From GSA-30 sp036384435 (GTDB lineage Bacteria; Pseudomonadota; Gammaproteobacteria; Xanthomonadales; Rhodanobacteraceae): a stretch of DNA of 64,000 nt. Made by a program: the position numbers and the translations under genes. The stretch spans positions 1-64,000 of the forward strand of contig NZ_DASVMI010000157.1 of assembly GCF_036384435.1 (NCBI RefSeq), written 5' to 3'. The notes below the pieces were generated by a model. The model was not told the origin of the DNA, searched no databases, and was given only the letters and a program-made list of their open reading frames with translations. Of the stretch, positions 52,266 through 61,873 are shown piece after piece (position 1 is the first letter of the stretch; each line of letters opens with the position of its first letter).

Positions 52266-54578
52266 ATGAAGACGAAGCGATACGCCTTGTACCTGGCCCT
52301 CCTGACCGTCACTATGGGGGCGCACGCCGCCGGTCATGGTGCATCGGCCCCCTTGGACCTGATTCCGATGCCCGCCAAGGTGGCGCCCGCCCAAGGGAAC
52401 TTCACCGTGGATGCGCATACGCCGGTGATTGCGGCCAAGGCAGACGCTGGGGCCAAGCACGCTGCCGATTACCTCGTGGCGCAACTGGCGCAAGCCCACG
52501 GTCCCAAGCTTGCCGTACGCGACGACGCGCCGGCCGACGCGTCGATTGTCTTCGTGCACGACGAAAAAGCAGTGGTCGATCATCCGGAAGGCTATGTGCT
52601 CGATGTCGCCGCGCATGGCGTGCGCGTCAGTGCGCGCACCGATGCGGGTCTGTTCTACGGCGCGGTGACGCTATGGCAACTGCTGACGGCAAAGCCGGGC
52701 GCGACCACGGTATCCTTGGCTGCCGTGCACATCGAGGATCAGCCGCGTTTCACCTGGCGCGGGTTCATGCTCGATTCGGTACGTCATTTCCAGAGCACCG
52801 GCGAAGTGCGCACGATCATCGACCAGATGGCGCTGCACAAGCTCAACGTGCTGCATTGGCATCTCACCGATGACCAGGGCTGGCGTATCGAGATCAAGCG
52901 CTATCCCGAGCTCACGCGCATCGGTGCCTGGCGTACGCCACCGGGTGCCGGCGAGCATGGAGAGCCCAAGCAGTACGGCGGCTTCTACACCCAGGATGAC
53001 ATCCGCCAGATGGTGGCCTATGCCGCCGAGCGCCACATCACCATCGTGCCCGAGCTGGACTTGCCCGGCCATGCGCAGGCGGCGGTGGCCTCGTATCCAG
53101 AGCTTGGTGTCACCGGCAAGCGGCCAGCAGTCTCCGTCGACTGGGGCGTCAACCCGTATCTGTTCAATACCGACGAGCACACCCTGCATGTGCTGGAGGG
53201 TGTGCTTGACGAGATCATGGCGCTGTTCCCGTCGCAATACATCCATGTGGGAGGCGACGAGGCCATCAAGGATCAATGGCAGGCGTCGCCCGCTGTGCAG
53301 GCGCAGATGAAATCGCTGGGCATCAAGAACGAAGATGCGATGCAGAGCTGGATGATCGAACACTTCGGCAAATACCTGGCCGCGCACGGTCGCCGGCTGA
53401 TCGGCTGGGACGAGATTCTCGAGGGTGGCGTGCCGCCGAGCGCGACGGTCATGTCCTGGCGTGGCACCAAGGGTGCGGTGGCCGCCGCGCGACAAGGCCA
53501 CGATGTCGTGTTGTCGCCGGCCCCGGACCTGTACTTCGACAGCGTGCAAAGCAAGCGCGACGACGAATACTCCGGCCGCCTGCCCGCGATGGACCTGGCA
53601 CACATCTACGCCTATGAGGCGATCCCCAAGGAACTCGATGCCGCGCAGGCCAGGCATGTGCTTGGCTTGCAGGCCAATTTGTGGACCGAGCACCTGCCGA
53701 CCATCAAGCACGTCCAGCACGCCATTTTTCCGCGCCTGGATGCCATCGCCGAGACCGCATGGTCGCCCAAGGCAGCGCGCAACTGGAACAGTTTCCTGAT
53801 GCGTTTGCCTGCCCAGTTCGAGCGCTATCGCGGCGCCGGCGTGGAGGTCGCCGACAGTGCCTTCGCGCCGTCTTTTGAGGTGGATCGCCAGGCCGCACTC
53901 ACCAGCGGCAAGGCGGTGATCAGCCTGGATAACCAGGCGCATTCAGGAGTGATTCGCTACACCCTGGATGGCAGCGTGCCAGGGGCCACCTCGGCGGTCT
54001 ATACCAAGCCCTTGACCGTCGGGTTGCCGACAACCGTGCGCGCGGCGACGTTTGCCGCCGATGGCATCGTGCTGGCAGCTCCGCGCATGCATGTCTTCGA
54101 CCGCTACACGCTGGCGAGCCGGGACAGCGGCGAACTGACCAATTGCCCCGGCAGTGACTTCACCTTGCGCTTGCAGCCAACCGCCGATGCCATCTCGGTC
54201 GAGCCGACCTACAACGTCAACGTGTTCGATGCATGTCGCATGTACCGTGGCGCGCATCTGGACGGCGTGCAGTCGATCAGCGTTGACGTGGCGCGTCTGC
54301 CACGCAACTACGCTCTGGCGCACGATGCCAAGCTGGTCAAGTCCCATCCAGGGACCACGCCGCACGGCGAACTGGTGGTTCGCCAGGACCGATGCGATGG
54401 CACCGTTCTGGCTACCTTGCCGTTGCCGGCACCGGAAGGCTCACTCAACTTCAATCTCAAGGGCGCCATGAAGGCCGCCAACGGCAATCACGATCTTTGC
54501 CTGGTATTTACCTCGCCGATCGACGGGCCTTTGTATGCCATCGGCCAGGCATCGCTGCGCCACGAGCGCGCGCCATGA
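52266..54578 (+). CDS. Beta-N-acetylhexosaminidase (GH20)
   Basis: 770 residues from the ATG at 52266 (MKTKRYALYLALLTVTMGAH, signal peptide); in-frame starts at 52188 and 52242 overlap the GH9 gene and are less likely. Residues about 25-140 form the GH20b domain. The GH20 barrel has RFTWRGFMLDSVRHF, HWHLTDDQGWRIEIK and the catalytic Asp-Glu in YIHVGGDEAIKDQW. The C-terminal 200 residues are an Fn3/chitobiase-like region with TLDGSVPGATSAVYTKPL. It releases GlcNAc from chitooligosaccharides in the periplasm. Confidence 0.94.
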   Translation: MKTKRYALYLALLTVTMGAHAAGHGASAPLDLIPMPAKVAPAQGNFTVDAHTPVIAAKADAGAKHAADYLVAQLAQAHGPKLAVRDDAPADASIVFVHDEKAVVDHPEGYVLDVAAHGVRVSARTDAGLFYGAVTLWQLLTAKPGATTVSLAAVHIEDQPRFTWRGFMLDSVRHFQSTGEVRTIIDQMALHKLNVLHWHLTDDQGWRIEIKRYPELTRIGAWRTPPGAGEHGEPKQYGGFYTQDDIRQMVAYAAERHITIVPELDLPGHAQAAVASYPELGVTGKRPAVSVDWGVNPYLFNTDEHTLHVLEGVLDEIMALFPSQYIHVGGDEAIKDQWQASPAVQAQMKSLGIKNEDAMQSWMIEHFGKYLAAHGRRLIGWDEILEGGVPPSATVMSWRGTKGAVAAARQGHDVVLSPAPDLYFDSVQSKRDDEYSGRLPAMDLAHIYAYEAIPKELDAAQARHVLGLQANLWTEHLPTIKHVQHAIFPRLDAIAETAWSPKAARNWNSFLMRLPAQFERYRGAGVEVADSAFAPSFEVDRQAALTSGKAVISLDNQAHSGVIRYTLDGSVPGATSAVYTKPLTVGLPTTVRAATFAADGIVLAAPRMHVFDRYTLASRDSGELTNCPGSDFTLRLQPTADAISVEPTYNVNVFDACRMYRGAHLDGVQSISVDVARLPRNYALAHDAKLVKSHPGTTPHGELVVRQDRCDGTVLATLPLPAPEGSLNFNLKGAMKAANGNHDLCLVFTSPIDGPLYAIGQASLRHERAP

Positions 54579-55648
54579 ATCCATCGCCGCGCCGGCTGGC
54601 TTCCGTCGATGCATTGCGCGGTTGCACCGTCGCGGCGATGCTGCTGGTCAATGATCCCGGTGACTGGGACCATGTCTACTGGCCGCTGGAACACGCGACG
54701 TGGCATGGCTGCACACCGACGGACCTGATCTTTCCGTTCTTCCTGTTCATCGTGGGTGTGTCGTCGGCGTTGGCGATTGAACCTCGGGTCGCTAGCGGTG
54801 CCGATCGCGGCGCCCTGCTGCGCACGGCGATGTGGCGTGCGCTGAAGATCCTGGCCCTGGGTGTTGTGATCAATGTGCTGGCCTGGTGGATCATGCCCGG
54901 TGCGCATCTGCGCTTCCCTGGGGTATTGCAGCGTATCGGCCTGTGCTTTGCCGGTACGGCGGCGTTTGCCATCTATACCAAGCCACGCACGCAGTGGGCG
55001 GCGATCGGGGCGATCCTGCTTGGGTATTGGGCAATCCTCTTGGCGGGGGGCTCGTTCGATCCCTGGATCAATATCGTCAGTCGCTCGGATACGGCCCTGT
55101 TCGGGCGCTTCGTCTACGTGATCGATCCGGCCACCGGCCGAGGCCACGATCCGGAAGGCTTGCTCGCCTCGTTGCCGTCGTTGGCCACCTGCTTGATTGG
55201 CCTGTGTATCGGTCGCTGGTTGCGGGATGGGCGCCTGGGCGTGGTGTGGGCAGCCGGCATGGCGTGCGTATTGCTCGGTGCGGCGTGGGCGTTGGTATTT
55301 CCGCTCAACAAGAATCTGTGGACGTCCTCGTTCGTGCTGTGGTGTGCAGGATGGGCAGCGTTATTGCTGGCGCTGTTTCATCGCTTGGTAGACCGGCGCG
55401 GTTGGCCTGCCTTTGGGCGACGTTTCGGCATCAACGCGGTCGCCGCCTATGCGGGTTCCGAGTTGATGCAGATCCTGCTGCCGGGATTGGGTTTGCAGGA
55501 TCCTATTTACACGCATGCGTTTTCCGGCTGGATCACGCCCATGGCAGGGCCATACGTAGCGTCGCTGGCATTTGCCGTGGTGTTTGTTGCAGTGTGGTGG
55601 CTGATCGTATACGCGATGGACCGCCGTCGTTGGTACGTCAAGCTTTAG
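54575..55648 (+). CDS. nagX: NagX-like membrane acyltransferase family protein
   Basis: 357 residues from the ATG at 54575, which overlaps the GH20 stop by 4 bases. RLASVDALRGCTVAAMLLVN, then DLIFPFFLFIVGVSSALAI and ten or so membrane helices match the family of heparan-alpha-glucosaminide N-acetyltransferase homologues (DUF5009/NagX). Gene order with hexosaminidases is widely conserved. It probably acetylates glucosamine or moves sugar groups across the inner membrane; its activity is not established. Confidence 0.85.
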   Translation: MNPSPRRLASVDALRGCTVAAMLLVNDPGDWDHVYWPLEHATWHGCTPTDLIFPFFLFIVGVSSALAIEPRVASGADRGALLRTAMWRALKILALGVVINVLAWWIMPGAHLRFPGVLQRIGLCFAGTAAFAIYTKPRTQWAAIGAILLGYWAILLAGGSFDPWINIVSRSDTALFGRFVYVIDPATGRGHDPEGLLASLPSLATCLIGLCIGRWLRDGRLGVVWAAGMACVLLGAAWALVFPLNKNLWTSSFVLWCAGWAALLLALFHRLVDRRGWPAFGRRFGINAVAAYAGSELMQILLPGLGLQDPIYTHAFSGWITPMAGPYVASLAFAVVFVAVWWLIVYAMDRRRWYVKL

Positions 55649-55711
55649 TAATTTCTTGCGGTGCCTGAGCTATGATCGAGCGCTCCCTGGTGCGGTCGTT
55701 GCAGGATACCC

Positions 55712-57427
55712 ATGCGTTTTCGTTGCAGTTTTGCCTTGAGCTCCATGTTGCTTGCCGGCTGCACCAGCCAGGCGATACAGCCACCGGCCCACACGACCCA
55801 GGTCGACGTACCTTCCATCCAGCGTCCCGCAGGAGAGACGCCGCAATGGTGGTTTCGCCATGGCGCCGCAGAAGCGGCGCGAGCCAACGGCGGAGCAGGC
55901 CATACGCAGAAGGCGAAGAACGTCATCGTGTTCCTGGGCGATGGCATGGGTGTGACCACCATCGCCGCGGCGCATGTCTATGCCGGCCAGCGCAAGGGCG
56001 TGGATGGTGAAAGCTATCGGTTGAGTTTCGAGAAGTTCCCGTACAGTGCGTTGAGCCGCACCTATGAGACCGACCAGCAGACTCCCGACTCGGCCGGCAC
56101 CATGACCGCGATCATGACGGGTGTGAAGACACGCGCGGGTTTCATCGGCATTTCGCAAGTGCCCGTTCGCCAGGATTGTGCAGCCAGCAAGGGGCAGGAA
56201 CTGGTCACGATGCTGGAGCTAGCATCGGCAGCGGGCATGAGCACCGGAGCCGTCACCACCACGCGTATCACGCATGCCACACCCGCGGCGACCTACGGAC
56301 ACTTGCCCGAACGCAACTGGGAGGTCGATACCGGTCTCACAGCCGCCGCCAGGACGGCCGGCTGCAAGGACTTTGCCGCGCAGCTGGTGGATTTTCCGCA
56401 GCGTGCGGGGCTCACCGTGGCCTTGGGCGGGGGCCGTACCGAATTCATGCCGGCCGCTCAGGTCGACCCCGAGTACCACGACAAGCATGGCCAACGTGCC
56501 GATGGGCGTGACCTGATTGCCGAGTGGAAGCGCCAGCATCCCCAGGGTGCGTATGTGTGGAACCTGGACCAGCTCCAGGCGCTGGATCTGTCACATACGC
56601 CGCAGTTGTTCGGTTTGTTCGAGCCTTCGCATATGCATTACGAACACGAGCGCGCCCAGGATCGCGCCGGTGAGCCAAGCCTGGCGCAGATGACCGCCAG
56701 CGCCATCGAGGTGCTCAAACAAAATCCGAAAGGCTTTTTCCTGATGGTGGAGGGCGGTCGCATCGATCATGCCCTGCACGCCGGCAATGCCTACCGTGCC
56801 CTGGACGAAACCGTGGCCATGGCCGATGCCGTGCAGGCTGCACTCGACCATACCGACCCGGCCGATACGCTGATCGTGGTCACCGCCGATCATAGTCATA
56901 CGCTCACGTTTGCCGGCTACCCAAGGCGTGGCAACGACATGCTTGGCCTGGTGTCGGGTGTGACCGACAGCTACGACGAAAAAGGCAGCCCGGGTCCCGC
57001 GCTTGACGCGGCCGGCAAGCCTTACACGACATTGGGTTTCGCCAATGGTGCGGGCTATGTCGGCGCCAGCGACATTCAGCCGGAGGGCAGCAAGCACTTT
57101 CCTCACGAGCCCGGGCAATTCAAGGCCGCCACCATGGGCCGCCCAGACCTCACGACCGTGCGCACTGACGATCCATCCTACATGCAGGAGGCAACCGTGC
57201 CACTCAAGGCCGAGACGCATGGTGGCGAAGACGTTGCGGTATTCGCGTATGGCCCAGGCGCATCGGCTTTCCATGGCGAGATCGAAGAAAACACGATTTT
57301 TCACGTGATCGTGCAGCACACCCCGGCCCTGGTACGTGAGCTGTGTGCCTTGCAGGCATGCGATGCGCAGGGCTTGCCGATCAACCGACCGCTCTACAAA
57401 GACTGGATGGATTCACGCCAACGCTAG
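55712..57427 (+). CDS. Alkaline phosphatase family lipoprotein
   Basis: 571 residues. Lipobox LLAGC with Cys17. Motifs of the PhoA superfamily: FLGDGMGV (metal Asp77), TPDSAGTMTAIMTG (nucleophile Ser127), MVEGGRIDHALHAGNA and VVTADHSHTL. A cleaving periplasmic phosphomonoesterase anchored to a membrane is likely. It follows nagX by 63 bp, but function and spacing suggest a separate unit. The toxin gene start lies 208 bp downstream. Confidence 0.92.
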   Translation: MRFRCSFALSSMLLAGCTSQAIQPPAHTTQVDVPSIQRPAGETPQWWFRHGAAEAARANGGAGHTQKAKNVIVFLGDGMGVTTIAAAHVYAGQRKGVDGESYRLSFEKFPYSALSRTYETDQQTPDSAGTMTAIMTGVKTRAGFIGISQVPVRQDCAASKGQELVTMLELASAAGMSTGAVTTTRITHATPAATYGHLPERNWEVDTGLTAAARTAGCKDFAAQLVDFPQRAGLTVALGGGRTEFMPAAQVDPEYHDKHGQRADGRDLIAEWKRQHPQGAYVWNLDQLQALDLSHTPQLFGLFEPSHMHYEHERAQDRAGEPSLAQMTASAIEVLKQNPKGFFLMVEGGRIDHALHAGNAYRALDETVAMADAVQAALDHTDPADTLIVVTADHSHTLTFAGYPRRGNDMLGLVSGVTDSYDEKGSPGPALDAAGKPYTTLGFANGAGYVGASDIQPEGSKHFPHEPGQFKAATMGRPDLTTVRTDDPSYMQEATVPLKAETHGGEDVAVFAYGPGASAFHGEIEENTIFHVIVQHTPALVRELCALQACDAQGLPINRPLYKDWMDSRQR

Positions 57428-57635
57428 TGCACGCGCCTGTTGTCACGGTCATGCGTTAGATATCCCTGGTCGAACCTCCGGCAACGTGATCCACAGATAC
57501 GCTGCTTTTCAAGCAAGATGCCTATTGGCTTACCACCGCGATCATGCCTCGTTGCGGGAAGCTGGATCACCACGGCGTCGCGATCTGGATCGCATCGACG
57601 CTGAACGGACGATACGGCTAAACGCAGGAGGCGAC

Positions 57636-60557
57636 GTGAAAATCCCCGGTTCGATCAATTCAATGACGTGGCTGTGCTCGTCCGGTAAGACCCGGCTGAC
57701 ACTCAAGTTCGAGGCCCAGGTCCGGGTGGCGTCGCGCAAATTCGGCATGGACAGCGCTGCCCTCCGGCGTGATCAACGCGCCATCAATGACAGTCCCGTG
57801 GCCGCCAACGAGACCGTGTCGCCAGTCGGTGGCTTTGATGTGTTACCCCTGGCAAGCCCCCAAGGGGCCGCGCAAGTGCTGCGTATGCAATCGAACATGG
57901 CCTTGGCGCCACCGGATGCGCGAGCGGTGGCTAGGGAAATGATCATGCAGCGCCTGGGCGTCGACGGCGACAAGCAAATCGTTGCGCATTTCAAGGATGC
58001 CCAGGCCCGTGCCGAAGGCAAGCCAGATACCACGATGACCCTTACAGAGGCGGTCATGCAAGGTTTTTCCGCGCAGCAGGGGCACGGTGCCGGATGGGCG
58101 CTGGCAGACGGTATTGGAGGGGTGCTGGGAGGAGGGGCCAGCCCATCGCCAGGCCAGACCGTCGATGGTTTGATCCAAGGCCAGAGCCCCCTGGATATCG
58201 GCAAGAAAGTGGGTGAATTTATCTTCAGCCGTACCGCGATCGGCTGGATTTACAACACGGTCTTTGCACCCGGAAACGTGGTGGAAACCACCCGCGAGGA
58301 TCTGCGCAACCTGGACGATGCCTTTGGTATTTTCCAGGCGAATGAAAAAGGCTTTCTGCCGGGAAATCAGACCCTGCGGCCCGATGGGGATGTGCTGCTA
58401 CCGTCGGTGGCGGAGAGCTACTTCGAGGGCGGTTCCTTCGAACAGCTGCCTTACATCAAAAACCTCGACAGCCAGATCGCTAGCTACTGGTCCATGCATG
58501 GCAAGGAGTGGCCCGTGCTTGCGCGCTATGCGTTTGCCGCCCATGCGCGTGTTGCTCGCGACAAGGGAGAACTCGATCCTTCGCAGTACCGGATGGTGAT
58601 GAAGGCGGCGGCACCCGCGATACCGCTGGAAGGCCCGGTGACATTGGCGCAGTTGAGTACATCTTCGCCCCCTGACACTTCAGTGCATGTCGAAAGATTT
58701 GGCTTCAGCGACAGCGCGGGCAACCGGGTGGCGTTGACCAACGTGTTGCGTTTCATCGAACCTCAGGGTGGCCAGACGCTTTATATCGCTGGTGGTGAAC
58801 CGCGCTTCGTGTCCTTTGCCGATGCCGGTCATATGCAGCAATGGATGTCGGAACAGCTCGGCACGCCATCTGGCCGCGCGCAATGGGCTGCGCGCTTTCC
58901 GGCCGACGTTCGCCTGGACACGGGACCTGACGGAGCCGCAGCCATCATCCAGGCAGTCGCCCAGGGGGACGGGGGCGCGCAAAGTCGCATATCCGGGCAA
59001 ACACTGTCCAAGGACCGGGACGTGTTCGTGGACATGTTCGAGCATGCGCGTGAGCAATCCATCCGGGACGCCAAAACGCACACCCGTTCGGCCTGGGAAA
59101 TTTGGCGCGATAAGATCGACCGGATATCCATAGCCTTCGGGGACCTCGCGCCGCTGGTGCAGCTGAGTACGGGAGCCGACCGTGCCGTCAACGGCGACGA
59201 CAAGCAGGAGCGTCATAAGGGTAAAGTCCAGATTGGCGACGGCCTGTTGGCCATCGGCGCCTTGGGGCTGGGTATGCTCCATAGCTCCGGCAAAGGTCAG
59301 GTGCCGCGAGCGTCGGAAGAGTTGGCCCAGGAAGCGGGCGGCGGCGAGCAGCCGGGTGGCGAAGTGATAGAAGTCGAACCGGCTGCCGTCACCGATTCTT
59401 CTGCCACCGACTTTCCCGCGCGCCCCGCGCTGCCGGGCCGAACTATTCATGTGCCCACCGACGGCGTCGATGGCGTTTACATAGATCGTGCCCATCCCAC
59501 GATCCAGTGGAACAATAGCATCCTGAACGTCGTCTACGATGTCGCTGAAAAGGCCTGGAAAGAGCGGAGTGGCAGCCTTTACCTGTGGCGAGACCGTACC
59601 GGTGAATGGCAACGCGGCAGCCTCGATGAACTTCGTAATGCGCCGGACAAAATGGAGTCCAACTACGGCATGATGCTTGAACTGAGGTCCTTGCCGGCCT
59701 TGCGCGCTTCTGCCGAACTCCAGCCGATACCTCAGCAGATACACTCGATCTGGCTTGGCTCGAAACTTCCTGAGCATCTGGCCAGGAACATCATCGACAA
59801 CGCGCACAACAGTCCCAGCATGGAACATGTTATCCACGTCGATGTCGACGGCCCTGAAGCCTTGCAATCCATCAAGGACGCGTTCAAAGATGGTCCTTCA
59901 AACATCAAGGTCAGTGTCTTACGCGAAGAGCCATTCTTCAATGAGTTCATGCAAAGCAAGGCGGGCAAGATCTTTGACCATTTCCGTTCGAAGAATCACG
60001 TCAACTATGCTGCCGCATCAGATGCGCTTCGCTACTGTTTAATTGATCGCTACGGTGGTATTTACATGGATACCGACGACACGATTACGTCACGGCTTCC
60101 TTCGACACCGTTGATGGCAGCCCCAGGAGAGATTCTGGCCAACTCTCCTGTTCAGCATGGCCTCTCCGGCCTGAAAGGTCTCAATACCAGTCATTTTGCC
60201 AGCCTTCCGGATAATCCAATCTTGAAGGAAGTCATCGAAAAAATGGCAACCCGTTTTGAGGTTAATCGCGAATATTTCGACAGTAAGCGACCGATGCATT
60301 CAGATGTTGACGCATTTCCAGAGTATGTCAAAAAGGTCTTCGAAACCACTGGGCCTATTCTTTTCAACGACATCCTGTCACGCCACGATCCCGCTTATAA
60401 TGAGTTGGCAAAGGGAGGGCCGCTTCGCCTGGATATCATGCAACCTCCAGCCGAATATATGTCTCAGATGAAGGCAGTCGAGGAGCACCTTTTCCCGTTC
60501 ATGGATCGATATCCGATCTCCATGGGAGGCGAGCACTCCTGGGAGACGACGCGCTGA
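57636..60557 (+). CDS. Large putative toxin/effector with a C-terminal TcdA/B-like glycosyltransferase domain
   Basis: 973 residues from the GTG at 57636, 4 bases after a perfect AGGAGG; the frame is open to 57336 but that part overlaps the phosphatase gene. Residues about 60-520 are a long helical region of the kind found in dermonecrotic-toxin-like proteins (tentative). Residues 520-600 are a Gly/Glu-rich linker. Residues about 697-960 form a GT-A glycosyltransferase: IPQQIHSIWLGSKLPEHL, YAAASDALRYCLIDRYGGIY and the MDTDD motif (Asp812, Asp814) align with clostridial glucosylating toxins. No signal peptide and no XVIPCD are visible, so the secretion route is unknown. The coding DNA of the last 300 residues is clearly AT-richer. 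No immunity gene is adjacent, suggesting a eukaryotic or non-self target. Confidence 0.82.
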   Translation: MKIPGSINSMTWLCSSGKTRLTLKFEAQVRVASRKFGMDSAALRRDQRAINDSPVAANETVSPVGGFDVLPLASPQGAAQVLRMQSNMALAPPDARAVAREMIMQRLGVDGDKQIVAHFKDAQARAEGKPDTTMTLTEAVMQGFSAQQGHGAGWALADGIGGVLGGGASPSPGQTVDGLIQGQSPLDIGKKVGEFIFSRTAIGWIYNTVFAPGNVVETTREDLRNLDDAFGIFQANEKGFLPGNQTLRPDGDVLLPSVAESYFEGGSFEQLPYIKNLDSQIASYWSMHGKEWPVLARYAFAAHARVARDKGELDPSQYRMVMKAAAPAIPLEGPVTLAQLSTSSPPDTSVHVERFGFSDSAGNRVALTNVLRFIEPQGGQTLYIAGGEPRFVSFADAGHMQQWMSEQLGTPSGRAQWAARFPADVRLDTGPDGAAAIIQAVAQGDGGAQSRISGQTLSKDRDVFVDMFEHAREQSIRDAKTHTRSAWEIWRDKIDRISIAFGDLAPLVQLSTGADRAVNGDDKQERHKGKVQIGDGLLAIGALGLGMLHSSGKGQVPRASEELAQEAGGGEQPGGEVIEVEPAAVTDSSATDFPARPALPGRTIHVPTDGVDGVYIDRAHPTIQWNNSILNVVYDVAEKAWKERSGSLYLWRDRTGEWQRGSLDELRNAPDKMESNYGMMLELRSLPALRASAELQPIPQQIHSIWLGSKLPEHLARNIIDNAHNSPSMEHVIHVDVDGPEALQSIKDAFKDGPSNIKVSVLREEPFFNEFMQSKAGKIFDHFRSKNHVNYAAASDALRYCLIDRYGGIYMDTDDTITSRLPSTPLMAAPGEILANSPVQHGLSGLKGLNTSHFASLPDNPILKEVIEKMATRFEVNREYFDSKRPMHSDVDAFPEYVKKVFETTGPILFNDILSRHDPAYNELAKGGPLRLDIMQPPAEYMSQMKAVEEHLFPFMDRYPISMGGEHSWETTR

Positions 60558-60702
60558 TCCAGAGCACATGATGGTCAACAATCTTCGCGCCAGTTGGCTC
60601 ATGGCGTCGCCGGGACCATAAGCCACGCAGATTGTCCCTTGTAATCAGGCGGACCGGGCACTTGTCACGGCAACGCAAGATACGCCGGGTTACGCTGGTA
60701 TC

Positions 60703-61794
60703 ATGAAACGTATACTGCTTCTCGTCGTCTTGATCCTGGTTGTCATCATGTCCCATGTGCAGGCATCACAAGCCCCCATCGCGAGCAAGGTTATGGTCCT
60801 GGGGCATCGCGGCGCCAGCGCCTTGCGTCCGGAACATACGCTCGCTTCCTATGCCAAGGCGATCGCCGACGGCGCGGATTTCATCGAGCCAGACTTGGTC
60901 ATGACGCGCGACGGTGTGATGGTGGCACGCCATGAAAACGAAATCGGCGGTACCACCGATGTAGCCCAGCATCCTGAGTTCGTGCAGCGCAAGACCACCA
61001 GAATCATCGATGGTCATAGCGTCACTGGCTGGTTCACCGAGGATTTTACCCTCGCCGAACTAAAGACGCTGCGTGCGCGTGAACGCCTGCCAGAGTTTCG
61101 CGGCACGCGCTATGACGGCCAGTTCCAGGTCCCCACGTTCGACGAGATCATCGATTTCGTGGCTGCCGAGGCTGCTACGCATGAGCGCAGTATTGGTATC
61201 ATCCCGGAGATCAAGCACGGCACGTATTTCCAGAAGATCGGTTTACCGATGGAGCAGAAGGTCATCGCTGCCCTGGATGCACATGCTTACACACGCACCG
61301 CGCCAATAGAGATCCAGTCCTTCGAGACGGCCAACCTGCGCTATCTGCGCAGCCGTCTGGGCAAGAACCATCCGAACATTCGCTTGCTGCAATTGATCGA
61401 CGATCTCGACCAGCAGCCGTTCGATATCGTCGCCACCGGCGGCAAACTGACATACGGTCAGATGTTGCAACCGAAAGGTCTGCACGATATTGCCACGTAT
61501 GCCGATGCGATTGGTCCGAGCATGCGCGCGATCATTCCGCTGCGCGCCGATGGCCGGTTGGGCGAGGCCACCGAGGTTGTGCGCGATGCCCACGCCGAGC
61601 GCCTGGAAGTGCACGTTTATACATTCAGACCCGAAAATCATTTTCAGGCGAAGGATTTCTGGCAAGGCAGCGATCCGAGGCAGTTCAACGAAGCGGGATC
61701 GATAGCCGAGATCCGCGCCTATCTCGATGCCGGCATCGACGCGTTCTTTACCGATGATCCGGCGATTGGCCGCAAGGCGCTAGCTGGCCGTTGA
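60703..61794 (+). CDS. Glycerophosphodiester phosphodiesterase
   Basis: 363 residues. A hydrophobic N-terminal segment MKRILLLVVLILVVIMSHVQ is a signal peptide or anchor. Active-site motifs: LGHRGASALRPEHTLASY (His35, Arg36, Glu44), FIEPDLVMTRDG (Glu62, Asp64) and ARHENEI (His77). This is the GlpQ-type periplasmic enzyme that releases glycerol-3-phosphate from lipid head groups. PEHT replaces the more usual PENT. It follows the toxin gene by 145 bp on the same strand. Confidence 0.92.
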   Translation: MKRILLLVVLILVVIMSHVQASQAPIASKVMVLGHRGASALRPEHTLASYAKAIADGADFIEPDLVMTRDGVMVARHENEIGGTTDVAQHPEFVQRKTTRIIDGHSVTGWFTEDFTLAELKTLRARERLPEFRGTRYDGQFQVPTFDEIIDFVAAEAATHERSIGIIPEIKHGTYFQKIGLPMEQKVIAALDAHAYTRTAPIEIQSFETANLRYLRSRLGKNHPNIRLLQLIDDLDQQPFDIVATGGKLTYGQMLQPKGLHDIATYADAIGPSMRAIIPLRADGRLGEATEVVRDAHAERLEVHVYTFRPENHFQAKDFWQGSDPRQFNEAGSIAEIRAYLDAGIDAFFTDDPAIGRKALAGR

Positions 61795-61807
61795 GCCTGG
61801 TCAGGCT
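61794..61807 (+). terminator. Weak inverted repeat at the end of the phosphodiesterase gene
   Basis: AGCCTG-GT-CAGGCT overlaps the stop codon. The following GGCGTTTC contains only three Ts, so termination activity is uncertain. Confidence 0.3.
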
Positions 61808-61873
61808 GGCGTTTCAAACAAGAAACGGCGCTACACTCGGACCGCGAAGGCGGAACCGGGGAGGAGCGCAGCC

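Noticed and set aside
57336..57635. Longer start for the glycosyltransferase toxin
   Set aside because: It overlaps the alkaline phosphatase gene and has Arg/Cys/His-rich shadow-like composition, whereas the GTG at 57636 has a perfect AGGAGG.
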